A stretch of DNA of 8,639 nt, taken from NCBI GenBank assembly GCA_035416745.1, contig DAOLNV010000141.1, positions 1 to 8,639 of the forward strand, in the 5' to 3' direction. Made by a program: the position numbers and the translations under genes. Positions within the stretch are counted from its first letter, which is position 1, and every line of letters starts with the position of its first letter. Origin of the DNA: Candidatus Hydrogenedentota bacterium. Its GTDB lineage: Bacteria; Hydrogenedentota; Hydrogenedentia; Hydrogenedentales; SLHB01. A model generated the notes under the pieces. The model was not told the DNA's origin, did not search any database, and saw only the letters and a list, made by a program, of their open reading frames with translations. Positions 1 to 6,812 of the stretch are shown one piece after another.

Positions 1-547
1 GAACATCCAGCGTCCCGCCCTCCGCCACCGACTGGTTCCCGATGGCCCCAAGCTCGGGAGCACGGTTTTGTCCTGGGATAGGCGTGCATACAGTGGACGT
101 CACCAACGGGCCCCCGCCAAGGCGGTATTCAGCGTACCCGCAGATCGTTGCTGTGCCACTCTGACTGCCTGGAACATTTACGCGATAGACGAGCGTAGCA
201 GGGAAGCTCGGGATGCCCAGCCAGAAAAATTCCAGCGTCCCGCTCGAACCCGACGCCGGGGTGAATGCCATGCCAGGTACGCTCACAGGGCTGTTATACG
301 TCCAGCCAGCAGGCAACGTTTCGTAAAGGGCCAACGCGGAGACCGTGCCCGAACCCTCCTTGCTGAAAGTCACCGCAATGTCCAGCGTTCCGCCAGGCAC
401 GTAATGATCCGACAGGGCAGCCCTATCTATCGTCAGAACCGTGTCTTGGGCACTTGCAAGGCAGGAAAAGGTGAAGAAGAGACCAAGCAGCACCACACCA
501 GATACCAACGACATCCCGCGTTGTGATGGTCTACGCGTGTAACGCAT
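1..547 (-). CDS. Secreted protein with Ig-like/adhesion-type domains, 5' part only
   Basis: The first 182 codons of a gene whose 3' end lies beyond the left edge. I translated it by hand from the ATG at 547-545. AAAGGAG at 560-554, six bases upstream, supports that start. Residues 1-12 are basic (RYTRRPSQR), residues 13-29 are hydrophobic, and ASA-QD at 31-35 fits signal peptidase I cleavage after residue 33, so the product is probably exported. Residues about 36-155 look like a beta-sandwich domain (VPGGTLDI, ALYETLPAGW, FPATLVYRVNVPG) of the kind repeated in large secreted proteins. From residue 162, NRAPELGAIGNQSVAEGGTLDV resembles the start of an Ig-like or cadherin-like repeat. Function is unknown; a surface or matrix protein is an inference. 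The arginine-rich leader followed by GMSLV faintly recalls a type IV prepilin, but the usual Glu at +5 is absent. It is separated from the protease locus by a terminator and is probably an independent unit. Confidence 0.85.
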   Translation of the reverse strand, partial: MRYTRRPSQRGMSLVSGVVLLGLFFTFSCLASAQDTVLTIDRAALSDHYVPGGTLDIAVTFSKEGSGTVSALALYETLPAGWTYNSPVSVPGMAFTPASGSSGTLEFFWLGIPSFPATLVYRVNVPGSQSGTATICGYAEYRLGGGPLVTSTVCTPIPGQNRAPELGAIGNQSVAEGGTLDV

Positions 548-679
548 TACTAGCTCCTTTCGACGAGTCCGCTGCACGACGAACCTGAACCTGACACCTA
601 GTGGACACCAATCATGATGACGCCTGCTTGAGTTGCCAGGCATGATACCCTCACCACCATTCTGATTGCACCCCAAATC

Positions 680-883
680 TCACGCCGGACTCGAAACGAG
701 TAAGTTCCGCAGCGCTTCCGTCACATGAATAGCCCAGCTCTCAACCCCGAGAAATCCGCCTGCTCGTTGCGAGCAGTCTACACCACTTTCAATTACTGGC
801 AAGTTCCATGCCCGTTGCGTATAACCACAGGCATATCGAATGACTGTTCCCAGCTGGTTGACAAGGCCAAATCGCAGAATCAC
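680..883 (-). CDS. Doubtful small ORF, 67 codons
   Basis: A GTG-initiated frame ending in TGA. Its only support is a good ribosome-binding site, AGGAGG at 897-892, eight bases before the GTG. The product would begin MILRFGLVNQLG and contains two Cys (residues 19 and 37). It has no signal peptide, membrane segment or motif I recognise. By hand count about half the third codon positions are G or C, clearly less than in clpP, lon or tig, which argues against a native long-established gene. It could be chance, a decayed fragment or a short recently acquired gene. Confidence 0.15.
   Translation of the reverse strand: MILRFGLVNQLGTVIRYACGYTQRAWNLPVIESGVDCSQRAGGFLGVESWAIHVTEALRNLLVSSPA
760..776. 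repeat. Small perfect hairpin
   Basis: CTGCTCG (760-766), a three-base loop TTG, then CGAGCAG (770-776). Neither side is followed by a T-run, so it is not a canonical intrinsic terminator. No function can be assigned. Confidence 0.4.
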
Positions 884-1300
884 GGATTCCCCCTCCTATT
901 GTTCGTGGTTTGCGGGACTGATAAGGAGGAAATGCCCTCATGTTTTCCGGAAGGCAAGTAATTGCAATAGGATGCTAAGCAGACTGGTGCGCCTCTATGC
1001 AGACTTGAGGCTAAGATTACGGTTTTGAGCAAGAGGTAGACCTTTTCACTCTTGATAAACTATTTCCTTCTTTGGTCAAATCTTGGTCACTCGGTACTCA
1101 GCCGGCCACATCTCGTTATGTGTTGACAAATATGCGAATACTTCCATCCAAACCATGGCCGGAGCAGGAGACTTTCCGCCCCTCCGAATCAGTAGATATG
1201 CATGAAGGCCCACAAGAAGCAGAACGTTTACGAGAATCAGGCCGTGACCGTTTTACCGAACGCGGATATTCTGTTGCCGCCCCGAATTCGGCGCCCCCCC

Positions 1301-1342
1301 GAAAACAAAAAACCCCGGAAAAGAAAGTCCTTCCAGGGGTTT
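1301..1342 (-). terminator. Rho-independent terminator after tRNA-Leu(AAG)
   Basis: On the minus strand AAACCCC (1342-1336) pairs with GGGGTTT (1316-1310). The helix continues, after a one-base bulge, through GGAA/TTCC. It is followed by an uninterrupted T-run and TTTTTTGTTTTC down to about 1301. The hairpin starts 10 bases after the tRNA CCA end, so it terminates the tRNA transcript and any read-through from engB. Confidence 0.9.
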
Positions 1343-1351
1343 CTGTGTCTA

Positions 1352-1438
1352 TGGTGCCGAGAGGGGGACTCGAACCCCCAAGCCCTTTCGAGCACATGGT
1401 CCTTAGCCATGCGTGTCTGCCACTTCCACCATCTCGGC
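1352..1438 (-). tRNA. tRNA-Leu, anticodon AAG (codon CUU; CUC and CUA too if A34 becomes inosine)
   Basis: An 87-base class II tRNA with encoded CCA (1354-1352) and discriminator A (1355). The acceptor stem GCCGAGA/TCTCGGC is a perfect 7 bp. The anticodon stem CATGG/CCATG encloses the loop CTAAGGA, which gives C32, U33, A34 A35 G36, G37. The long variable arm GCTC-GAAA-GGGC and discriminator A are leucine features, and the T arm GGGGG-TTCGAGT-CCCCC is perfect. Everything indicates a functional gene. The anticodon is the odd part: bacterial CUU/CUC readers normally carry GAG, and A34 is rare in bacteria outside tRNA-Arg(ACG). The gene has its own promoter and terminator. Confidence 0.97.
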
Positions 1439-1450
1439 GAATAAGAGTGA

Positions 1451-1479
1451 ATTATACCGTCTGGCAGCATGGCATGCAA
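1451..1479 (-). promoter_or_regulatory. Promoter of tRNA-Leu(AAG)
   Basis: A perfect -10 TATAAT (1456-1451) stands 17 bases from a partial -35 TTGCAT (1479-1474). The -10 ends 12 bases before the mature tRNA 5' end, giving a predicted leader of about five bases, typical of a monocistronic tRNA. The promoter lies in the 116-base gap after engB, so the tRNA need not depend on the protease operon. Confidence 0.85.
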
Positions 1480-1554
1480 CCTTGTACCGTGCCTTGTGCC
1501 GGGGCCTTCGTGCCATGGCCCTCCGACGCGCCGGAAGCCGGTTTCACCCACGCC

Positions 1555-2145
1555 TCAGGTGGTTTCCAGACAGTCGTCGATGATTCCCCAGAGGTCTCGG
1601 ACGCCTTCCTTGGATTCGGCGGAGTAAAACACAATGACAGCGTCGTCCTCGAGTTCGAGTTCCTCACGGATCTGTTTCAGGGCGGGTTTGCGGTCGCGAG
1701 CGCGCAGCTTGTCGGCCTTCGTGGCGACAATGAGCGCGGGAACGCGAGCCGCGTCGAGCATGTCCAATAAGGCATGGTCGGCGTCATTGGGCTTGTGCCG
1801 GGCATCGACAAGATGCATTACCAGGCGCAGCTGTTCCCGTCCGGTGATGTATTCGGTAATCGAGCGTTCCCAGGACATGCGCTCCTTTTTCGAGACCTTG
1901 GCGAAGCCGTAACCAGGAAGGTCGACGAAATACACTTCCCCGTTAACGTCAAAAAAGTTGATTAGACGGGTCTTGCCAGGTTTCTTGCTTGTCTTGGCTA
2001 GTCCGCGCCGGTTGAGCAGGATGTTGAGCAAGGTCGATTTGCCCACATTGGAGCGCCCTACGAAGGCAATCTCGGGGCGCATGTCGCCGGGATAATGTTC
2101 TGGACGCACCGCGCTGGTGACAAATTCCGCGTGGCGAACTTTCAT
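1555..2145 (-). CDS. engB: Ribosome biogenesis GTP-binding protein EngB (YsxC/YihA)
   Basis: A 196-residue cytoplasmic GTPase of the TrmE-Era-EngA-EngB-Septin group, required in bacteria such as B. subtilis and E. coli for late assembly of the 50S subunit. All GTPase motifs are present: G1 GRSNVGKS at 30-37, G2 around Thr59 in the family signature PGKTRLINFF (56-65), G3 DLPGYG (75-80), G4 TKAD (142-145) and G5 SAES (175-178). Length matches the family. The ATG (2145-2143) overlaps the lon stop codon as ATGA, and only a purine-rich stretch at the end of lon serves as ribosome-binding site, so translation is probably coupled to lon. It is the last protein gene of the cluster, 116 bases before tRNA-Leu(AAG). 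A hand count of leucine codons gives CTC 7, CTG 6, CTT 2, CTA 2, TTG 2 and TTA 1. Confidence 0.97.
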   Translation of the reverse strand: MKVRHAEFVTSAVRPEHYPGDMRPEIAFVGRSNVGKSTLLNILLNRRGLAKTSKKPGKTRLINFFDVNGEVYFVDLPGYGFAKVSKKERMSWERSITEYITGREQLRLVMHLVDARHKPNDADHALLDMLDAARVPALIVATKADKLRARDRKPALKQIREELELEDDAVIVFYSAESKEGVRDLWGIIDDCLETT

Positions 2146-4487
2146 TTCTTCTTCCGCTTCCAGCCGAACGCCACCGCCAATGCTTCGTCGATGTGCTCGA
2201 CCATAACGAAACTAAGGTCCTTCTTCACCTCGTTGGGCACGTCGCGCAGGTCTTTTTCGTTTTCCTTGGGAAGCACGATGGTTTTTATACCCGCCCGGTG
2301 CGCCGCGAGAACCTTTTCTTTCACGCCGCCCACAGGCAGGACGCGGCCCCGCAGGGTGATCTCGCCCGTCATAGCCAATGCGGGCTTCGGCGGCTTCTTT
2401 TTCAAGGCCGACAGCAACGATACTGCGATGGGGACACCGGCGGACGGACCGTCTTTGGGAATGCCGCCCTCGGGCACGTGCACATGCACATCGAACATCT
2501 TGGCGAAGGTCACGGGGATACCCAATTGGCTGGCATGAGCCCTCAGGTACGTATAAGCCGCCTGCGCCGATTCGCGCATCACCTCGCCCAACTGTCCGGT
2601 CAGCGACACCTCGCCCTTGCCGCGGGCGAGGCTGGTCTCGATATGCAGAATGTCGCCGCCGACAGCGGTCCACGCGACGCCCACGGCCACCCCCACGCCG
2701 GGCTTGGTATCGGCGCGATTCTCGAGATAGTCGGGCGGCCCAAGCAGTTCGCTTACACGGCTCTCGTTGATGACCATCTTGCGGTTTTGGCCTTTGTCGA
2801 CGACCCGCACGGCCACCTTGCGACAGACGTTGGCGATCTGCCGTTCGAGTTCCCGCACGCCGGCCTCCCGCGTATATCCTTCGATGATGGTTCGAACGCC
2901 CTTCGGCGTGAAACGGACAGCCTCCACGTCCAGCCCGCATTCCTTCATCTGTTTGGGCACCAGAAAGTGTTGGGCGATCCGTTCCTTCTCGAAAGCCGTG
3001 TAGCTCGATAGCCGTACGACTTCCATACGGTCGTGCAGCGGCGCGGGAATTTCGTATTCGTCGTTGGCGGTCGTGATGAAGAACACTTCCTGAAGATCCA
3101 CGTCCACTTCGAGGTAGTGGTCGCTGAAGGCGTGATTCTGTTCCGGATCCAGCACCTCGAGCAGGGCCGACGACGGGTCGCCCCGGAAGTCCATGCTCAT
3201 CTTGTCCACCTCATCCAGCATGAATACCGGATTCTTGACGCCGCCTCGGGCCAGTCCCTGGATAATTCGTCCCGGAAGGGCCCCTACGTAGGTGCGGCGA
3301 TGACCGCGAATCTCGGCTTCGTCGCGAATGCCGCCGAGAGAGACCCGCACGAATTTTCGCTTCATGGCACGAGCGATCGACTTGCCGAGTGACGTTTTTC
3401 CCACGCCTGGCGGGCCCACCAGGCACAGTATCGGACCCTTCGACTTTCGGTTCAGCTTGCGGACCGCCAGGAACTCGAGGATGCGCTCCTTGACTTTCCT
3501 GAGACCGTAATGGTCTTCGTCGAGGATTTCTCGAGCTTCTTTGATGTCGATGTCGTCGCGGCTGCGCTTGCTCCAGGGCACATCGACCAGCCATTCGAGA
3601 TAGGTCCGGATAACACCGCTTTCAGGACTCATCGAGGGCGTGCGTTCAAAACGCCCATACTCGCGGAGAGCCTTCTGGCGGACTTCCGCGGGCATGCGCG
3701 CCTTCTCGATCTGCTTGCGCAGGTCGGCAAACTCGTCCATTCCTTCTTCGCGCGCACCGAGTTCCTGTTGAATCGCTTTCAACTGCTCGTGAAGGTAGAA
3801 CTCCCGCTGGCTTCGGTCCATTTGGTCGCGAACCCGGTCACGCACCCGCCGTTCGATGTCCATGAGATCGTTTTCGCGCATCAGGAGGGTCGAGATGTGT
3901 TCGAGACGCGCCGAGGGATCGAGTTCCTCGAGCAGTTCCTGCCGCTCATTGGCGCTCAAGGGCAAATAGGCGCAGATCAGGTCACCCAGAGTCGCGGGCT
4001 CCGGTATGCTTTGAAGTGAGCCGACGACTTCCGGGGATACCCGCTGGCTGGCGTGGGCGTACTCTTCGAATTGCCGGAGCGTCATCCGCATGTATGCGGT
4101 GGTCTCCTCATTGACCTCGACGTGCTCGACCTCGACGCGCTCGACCTGTACCTCGGCATACCCGCCTTTGCGGGAAAGCCGAAGCACCCGGCCACGGGCA
4201 AGACCTTCGATGACCACTTTCATCGTGCCGTCGGGCATGCGCAACGTCTGCAAAATGTTGGCGGCGACTCCGACGCGGTATAGGTCGTCGACTCCGGGCG
4301 ACTCGACTTCCGGGTCTGTCTGCGAACACAAGAAGAGCGGGCGTCCCGAAGAAAGGCTCTCTTCCACTGCCGCCACCGATGCCGGCCTTCCTACGAGCAG
4401 CGGCACAACCATCTGGGGGAAAACAACCACATCTTTTAGCGGCAGAAGCGGCAGACGATCGGTGCGTTCTTGTTTCTTGGATGCCAT
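2142..4487 (-). CDS. lon: ATP-dependent protease Lon (LonA type)
   Basis: A 781-residue cytosolic AAA+ serine protease that degrades misfolded and short-lived regulatory proteins as a homohexamer. The order is an N-terminal substrate-binding domain (about 12-210, starting LPLLPLKDVVVFP), a helical linker, and an AAA+ module with Walker A GPPGVGKT (358-365), Walker B ending in MLDE (423-426) and the sensor-1 region FITTAND (470-476). A C-terminal protease domain has the Ser-Lys dyad: Ser682 in PKDGPSAG and Lys723 in GGVKEK, close to E. coli S679 and K722. I start at the ATG at 4487-4485 because AAGGAAG (4499-4493) sits five bases upstream. An in-frame TTG at 4511 would add eight residues but lies upstream of that ribosome-binding site. 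The tail KRKKK is strongly basic. The gene follows clpX after a 198-base spacer holding a hairpin and a promoter candidate, and it overlaps engB by four bases. Confidence 0.98.
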   Translation of the reverse strand: MASKKQERTDRLPLLPLKDVVVFPQMVVPLLVGRPASVAAVEESLSSGRPLFLCSQTDPEVESPGVDDLYRVGVAANILQTLRMPDGTMKVVIEGLARGRVLRLSRKGGYAEVQVERVEVEHVEVNEETTAYMRMTLRQFEEYAHASQRVSPEVVGSLQSIPEPATLGDLICAYLPLSANERQELLEELDPSARLEHISTLLMRENDLMDIERRVRDRVRDQMDRSQREFYLHEQLKAIQQELGAREEGMDEFADLRKQIEKARMPAEVRQKALREYGRFERTPSMSPESGVIRTYLEWLVDVPWSKRSRDDIDIKEAREILDEDHYGLRKVKERILEFLAVRKLNRKSKGPILCLVGPPGVGKTSLGKSIARAMKRKFVRVSLGGIRDEAEIRGHRRTYVGALPGRIIQGLARGGVKNPVFMLDEVDKMSMDFRGDPSSALLEVLDPEQNHAFSDHYLEVDVDLQEVFFITTANDEYEIPAPLHDRMEVVRLSSYTAFEKERIAQHFLVPKQMKECGLDVEAVRFTPKGVRTIIEGYTREAGVRELERQIANVCRKVAVRVVDKGQNRKMVINESRVSELLGPPDYLENRADTKPGVGVAVGVAWTAVGGDILHIETSLARGKGEVSLTGQLGEVMRESAQAAYTYLRAHASQLGIPVTFAKMFDVHVHVPEGGIPKDGPSAGVPIAVSLLSALKKKPPKPALAMTGEITLRGRVLPVGGVKEKVLAAHRAGIKTIVLPKENEKDLRDVPNEVKKDLSFVMVEHIDEALAVAFGWKRKKK

Positions 4488-4528
4488 TCTGACTTCCTTA
4501 CTCAGGTGCAAATACCACTACGCGTATG

Positions 4529-4558
4529 ATCTCATCCCAACGATGCAGGAAATGTCAA
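4529..4558 (-). promoter_or_regulatory. Candidate lon promoter with overlapping inverted repeat
   Basis: A perfect -35 TTGACA (4558-4553) is followed after 18 bases by TGAGAT (4534-4529), a poor -10 that lacks the conserved A at position 2. The predicted start is about 35 bases before the lon ATG. The -35 is embedded in the palindrome GTCAA-T-TTGAC (4554-4564), and a further GTCAA lies at 4574-4578. That arrangement would suit an operator or an activator-dependent promoter. Confidence 0.4.
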
Positions 4559-4597
4559 TTTGACGGCAGGCCGGTCAAGTCCAGCCCTCACAAAGCG

Positions 4598-4628
4598 GGA
4601 CCGGAGGAACGCGGTGTTCCTCCGGTCC
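4598..4628. repeat. Strong 13-bp hairpin between clpX and lon
   Basis: GGACCGGAGGAAC (4598-4610), loop GCGGT, then GTTCCTCCGGTCC (4616-4628), with no mismatches. It lies 57 bases after the clpX stop. On the transcribed minus strand only CGCTTTGTG follows, so the U-tract of an efficient intrinsic terminator is missing. It may be a leaky terminator, a 3'-end-protecting hairpin for the upstream mRNA, or a processing site that sets lon apart from tig-clpP-clpX. Confidence 0.75.
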
Positions 4629-4685
4629 GACAAAGACCCTCTCGCGCGAAAACAGTGAAAATGGGCTGGGCCGCTGACAAAGCCC

Positions 4686-5963
4686 TTAGGCCGAGGCCGA
4701 GGACTTGCCCTCCTCGGGACGCCCTTCAGCCTCGTGTTCATAGACAAGCAACGGCTCTTCCTTGTTGAGGATAACTCCCGGAGTGATGATGCACTCGCGA
4801 ACGTCCTTTCGGGAGGGAATCTCAAACATCACGTTTAACATGGCTTGTTCGAGAATGCTGCGCAGACCCCGCGCGCCCGTGTCTTTCTCGATGGCATAGT
4901 CCGCGACAGCGTCGATGGTTTCCTCGCTGAAACGGAGCTTGACATTCTCCATCTCGAAAAGCTTCTGATATTGGCGCATGATGGCGTTCTTGGGCTCGAC
5001 CAGGATTCGCCGGAGGTCCTCTTTGCTCAACTCGCGCAAACTTGCGATCACTGGGACACGGCCCGAGAATTCGGGGATCATGCCGAACTTGATCAGGTCT
5101 TCAGGCTCGACCAGCTCAAGCAATTCGCCCGTGCTGCGCTCATGGCGCGACTGTACATTCGCGTTGAAGCCCATGACATTTTGCCGGGTCCGCCGCTCGA
5201 CAATCTTCTCGAGCGAATTGAAGGCGCCCCCGCAAATGAACAGGATATTCGTCGTATCTACTTGAATACACTCTTGTTGGGGATGTTTGCGGCCGCCTTG
5301 AGGCGGCACATTCGCAATCGAACCCTCCAGAAGCTTCAGCAGCGCTTGCTGCACACCCTCGCCCGACACATCGCGCGTAATAGAGGGGCTGTCGCCTTTG
5401 CGCGCAATCTTGTCTATCTCATCGATGTAGACAATGCCAGTTTCTGCGCGGCCCGGATCGAAGTCCGCAGCCTGCAATAACTTAAGTATAACGTTCTCAA
5501 CGTCATCGCCCACGTATCCCGCTTCGGTCAGGGTCGTCGCATCCACCACCGCGAACGGCACATCCAGCATTTTCGCAAGGGTCTGGGCCAGCAAGGTCTT
5601 ACCACAACCCGACGGACCGATGAGCAGCACGTTGGACTTGTGAAGCTCGACCCCGTCGATTTCTCCACCTGATAGAATGCGCTTGTAGTGATTGTGAACC
5701 GCCACGGAAAGAATGCGTTTGGCCTTTTCCTGACCAATCACATACTGCTCAAGATAGTGGAAGATCTCGTCCGGGCGAGGAACCTTCAGGCCTCGAGACA
5801 CCCCCTTGCGGGCGCGGTCTTCCGCCACGATTTCCGAGCATAGCTGGACACACTCGTCGCAGATGTTAACTTCTGGCCCGGCAATGAGTTTGCCGACTTC
5901 GTCATGACGCTTCCCGCAGAAGGAACAGGTGGGGACGTCACCTCGCGTGCGATGTGGAGCCAT
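4686..5963 (-). CDS. clpX: ATP-dependent Clp protease ATP-binding subunit ClpX
   Basis: A 425-residue AAA+ unfoldase that recognises tagged substrates, unfolds them and threads them into ClpP as a hexamer. The N-terminal zinc-binding domain has C13, C16, C35 and C38 (CSFC and CDEC). The AAA+ core has Walker A GPSGCGKT (116-123), pore-1 loop GYVG (149-152), Walker B YIDE (179-182), the RKH loop GGRKH (223-227), an arginine finger at R302 in EFSGR, and sensor 2 in GARGL (363-367). The ClpP-docking loop reads MGF at 264-266 where E. coli has IGF, a conservative change. The start ATG (5963-5961) follows GGGAGG (5974-5969) by five bases; an overlapping ATG four bases upstream is out of frame. Length matches the family. 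The gene has a near-consensus promoter in the 198-base gap after clpP, so it can be expressed separately from tig-clpP. Confidence 0.98.
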   Translation of the reverse strand: MAPHRTRGDVPTCSFCGKRHDEVGKLIAGPEVNICDECVQLCSEIVAEDRARKGVSRGLKVPRPDEIFHYLEQYVIGQEKAKRILSVAVHNHYKRILSGGEIDGVELHKSNVLLIGPSGCGKTLLAQTLAKMLDVPFAVVDATTLTEAGYVGDDVENVILKLLQAADFDPGRAETGIVYIDEIDKIARKGDSPSITRDVSGEGVQQALLKLLEGSIANVPPQGGRKHPQQECIQVDTTNILFICGGAFNSLEKIVERRTRQNVMGFNANVQSRHERSTGELLELVEPEDLIKFGMIPEFSGRVPVIASLRELSKEDLRRILVEPKNAIMRQYQKLFEMENVKLRFSEETIDAVADYAIEKDTGARGLRSILEQAMLNVMFEIPSRKDVRECIITPGVILNKEEPLLVYEHEAEGRPEEGKSSASA

Positions 5964-5985
5964 ACATACCTCCCTTGGTGACGAG

Positions 5986-6032
5986 ACTGTCGACAGTTGT
6001 TATAGCATTGTTAGGCGATTTTGTCAACAGTT
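5986..6032. promoter_or_regulatory. Putative duplicated operator around the clpX promoter
   Basis: The perfect 12-base palindrome ACTGTCGACAGT (5986-5997) covers the predicted clpX start site. TGTCGACAGTT (5988-5998) recurs with one difference as TGTCAACAGTT (6022-6032), 34 bases away and overlapping the -35. Two like sites bracketing a promoter are a common repressor layout. The sequence does not match CIRCE, CtsR, HspR or the E. coli LexA box, so the regulator is unknown. Confidence 0.45.
5999..6027 (-). promoter_or_regulatory. clpX promoter
   Basis: The -35 TTGACA (6027-6022) is perfect, the spacer is the ideal 17 bases, and the -10 TATAAC (6004-5999) matches five of six. The predicted start near 5992 leaves a leader of about 30 bases containing GGGAGG. 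This is the best housekeeping-type promoter in the window, and it makes separate transcription of clpX from tig-clpP likely. Confidence 0.85.
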
Positions 6033-6112
6033 TTCTCGCCCAGGGCATTCAATAAGGTACTGCTTCTTCCTATATTTAGCAGGATAGCCGCGTTTTCTGC
6101 AAGTTTCATCCC

Positions 6113-6137
6113 GCCCCGTCGGGCGCGGCAGCGGGGC
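6113..6137. repeat. GC-rich inverted repeat after clpP
   Basis: GCCCCG (6113-6118) and CGGGGC (6132-6137) can pair around a 13-base GC-rich loop, 25 bases after the clpP stop. No T-run follows on the minus strand, so at best it is a weak terminator or an mRNA 3'-end structure. Confidence 0.35.
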
Positions 6138-6161
6138 CCACTGGCCTTGTACTTATTCACA

Positions 6162-6812
6162 CTACCTTTTTGATAAGCTCTTTTCTGACTGTGACTTAAC
6201 GGCTTCGCGGCGGAGTATTTCGTCCACCAGACCGTATTCTTGTGCCTCGCGGGCATCCATGAAGAAATCGCGGTCGCTGTCACGGCGGATGTTTTCGATG
6301 GGCTGGCCGGTGTGGCGAGCCAGGATTTCATCGAGCATTTCGCCGACACGGACGATTTCCCTGGCCTGGATATCAATGTCGGAGGCCTGCCCGTGTGCGC
6401 CGCCCATCGGCTGGTGCAGCAGGAAACGGGAATAAGGAAGCGCGAACCGTTTTCCGGGAGAACCCGCAGCCATCAAAACGGCGCCCATGCTTGCAGCCTG
6501 TCCGAGACAGATACATGAGACATCCGGTTTGATGTATTGCATCGTGTCGTAGATGGCCAGACCCGCAGTGACACTGCCGCCCGGCGTGTTGATGTACAAT
6601 TGGATGTCCTTATCAGGATCTTCCGATTCCAAGAACAGAAGCTGCGCAATCACGTAGTTGGCGACATGGTCGTCGATCGGGAAGCCGAGGAAAACGATAC
6701 GTTCCTTAAGCATCTTGGAATAGATGTCGTACGGCCGCTCGCCACGGCTTGTATCTTCATAGATCGTGACTGCCCGGAGATCCAGGGGGTTTCGTAGATA
6801 CTCATGCATCAT
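6162..6812 (-). CDS. clpP: ATP-dependent Clp protease proteolytic subunit ClpP
   Basis: A 216-residue serine protease that assembles into a two-ring tetradecamer and degrades chains delivered by ClpX. The catalytic triad is Ser108 (GQAASMGA), His133 (LLHQP) and Asp182 (DRDFF). The Ser-His spacing of 25 and His-Asp spacing of 49 equal those of E. coli ClpP. The axial-loop and handle signatures TSRGERPYDIYS (21-32) and INTPGGSVTAG (74-84) are present. About 15 residues precede the conserved start and may be removed as a propeptide. Two adjacent ATGs (6812-6810 and 6809-6807) could start it; I give the outer. The start lies inside the end of tig (11-base overlap), and GGAGG (6832-6828) is 15 bases away, rather far, so coupling to tig translation is likely. 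The Lys/Ser-rich tail (EKSLSKR) is unremarkable. Confidence 0.98.
   Translation of the reverse strand: MMHEYLRNPLDLRAVTIYEDTSRGERPYDIYSKMLKERIVFLGFPIDDHVANYVIAQLLFLESEDPDKDIQLYINTPGGSVTAGLAIYDTMQYIKPDVSCICLGQAASMGAVLMAAGSPGKRFALPYSRFLLHQPMGGAHGQASDIDIQAREIVRVGEMLDEILARHTGQPIENIRRDSDRDFFMDAREAQEYGLVDEILRREAVKSQSEKSLSKR

Larger units (their letters stand above)
548..1299. other. Intergenic region without a convincing gene
   Basis: About 750 bases between the secreted-protein gene and the terminator of tRNA-Leu(AAG). Base composition looks closer to even than in the flanking genes, and reading frames are short with no coding bias. Present are a perfect 7-bp hairpin (760-776), one weak small ORF (680-883), a possible -10 TATCAT (647-642, minus strand) with no good -35 that could serve the leftward gene, and an isolated TTGACA (1123-1128, plus strand) with no matching -10. 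I recognise no transposase remnant, RNA gene or riboswitch here. Confidence 0.6.

Noticed and set aside
640..651. 12-base match GGGTATCATGCC shared with 8495-8506
   Set aside because: A few 12-base coincidences are expected by chance between strands in a window of this size, and the flanks do not match.
1123..1145. Plus-strand promoter at TTGACA
   Set aside because: No -10 hexamer at an acceptable distance, and no plus-strand gene follows.
1072..1770. Plus-strand 232-codon frame across the terminator, tRNA and engB
   Set aside because: It runs antisense through a terminator, a tRNA and the 3' end of engB. The product has no recognisable domain.
2193..3011. Plus-strand 272-codon frame opposite lon
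   Set aside because: It is a shadow of the strongly conserved lon frame in G+C-rich DNA, with no ribosome-binding site or motif that I recognise.
4488..4511. TTG start for lon giving eight more residues
   Set aside because: The good ribosome-binding site AAGGAAG lies inside that extension, five bases before the ATG at 4487, and the resulting 781 residues match LonA length.
5988..5997. LexA (SOS) box at the clpX start site
   Set aside because: The E. coli box needs CTG-N10-CAG; here the spacing is CTG-N4-CAG. It also does not fit the Gram-positive GAAC-N4-GTTC form.
6011..6376. Minus-strand 121-codon frame spanning the clpP end and clpP-clpX spacer
   Set aside because: It overlaps clpP out of frame and runs through the clpX promoter. 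The sequence resembles no family.
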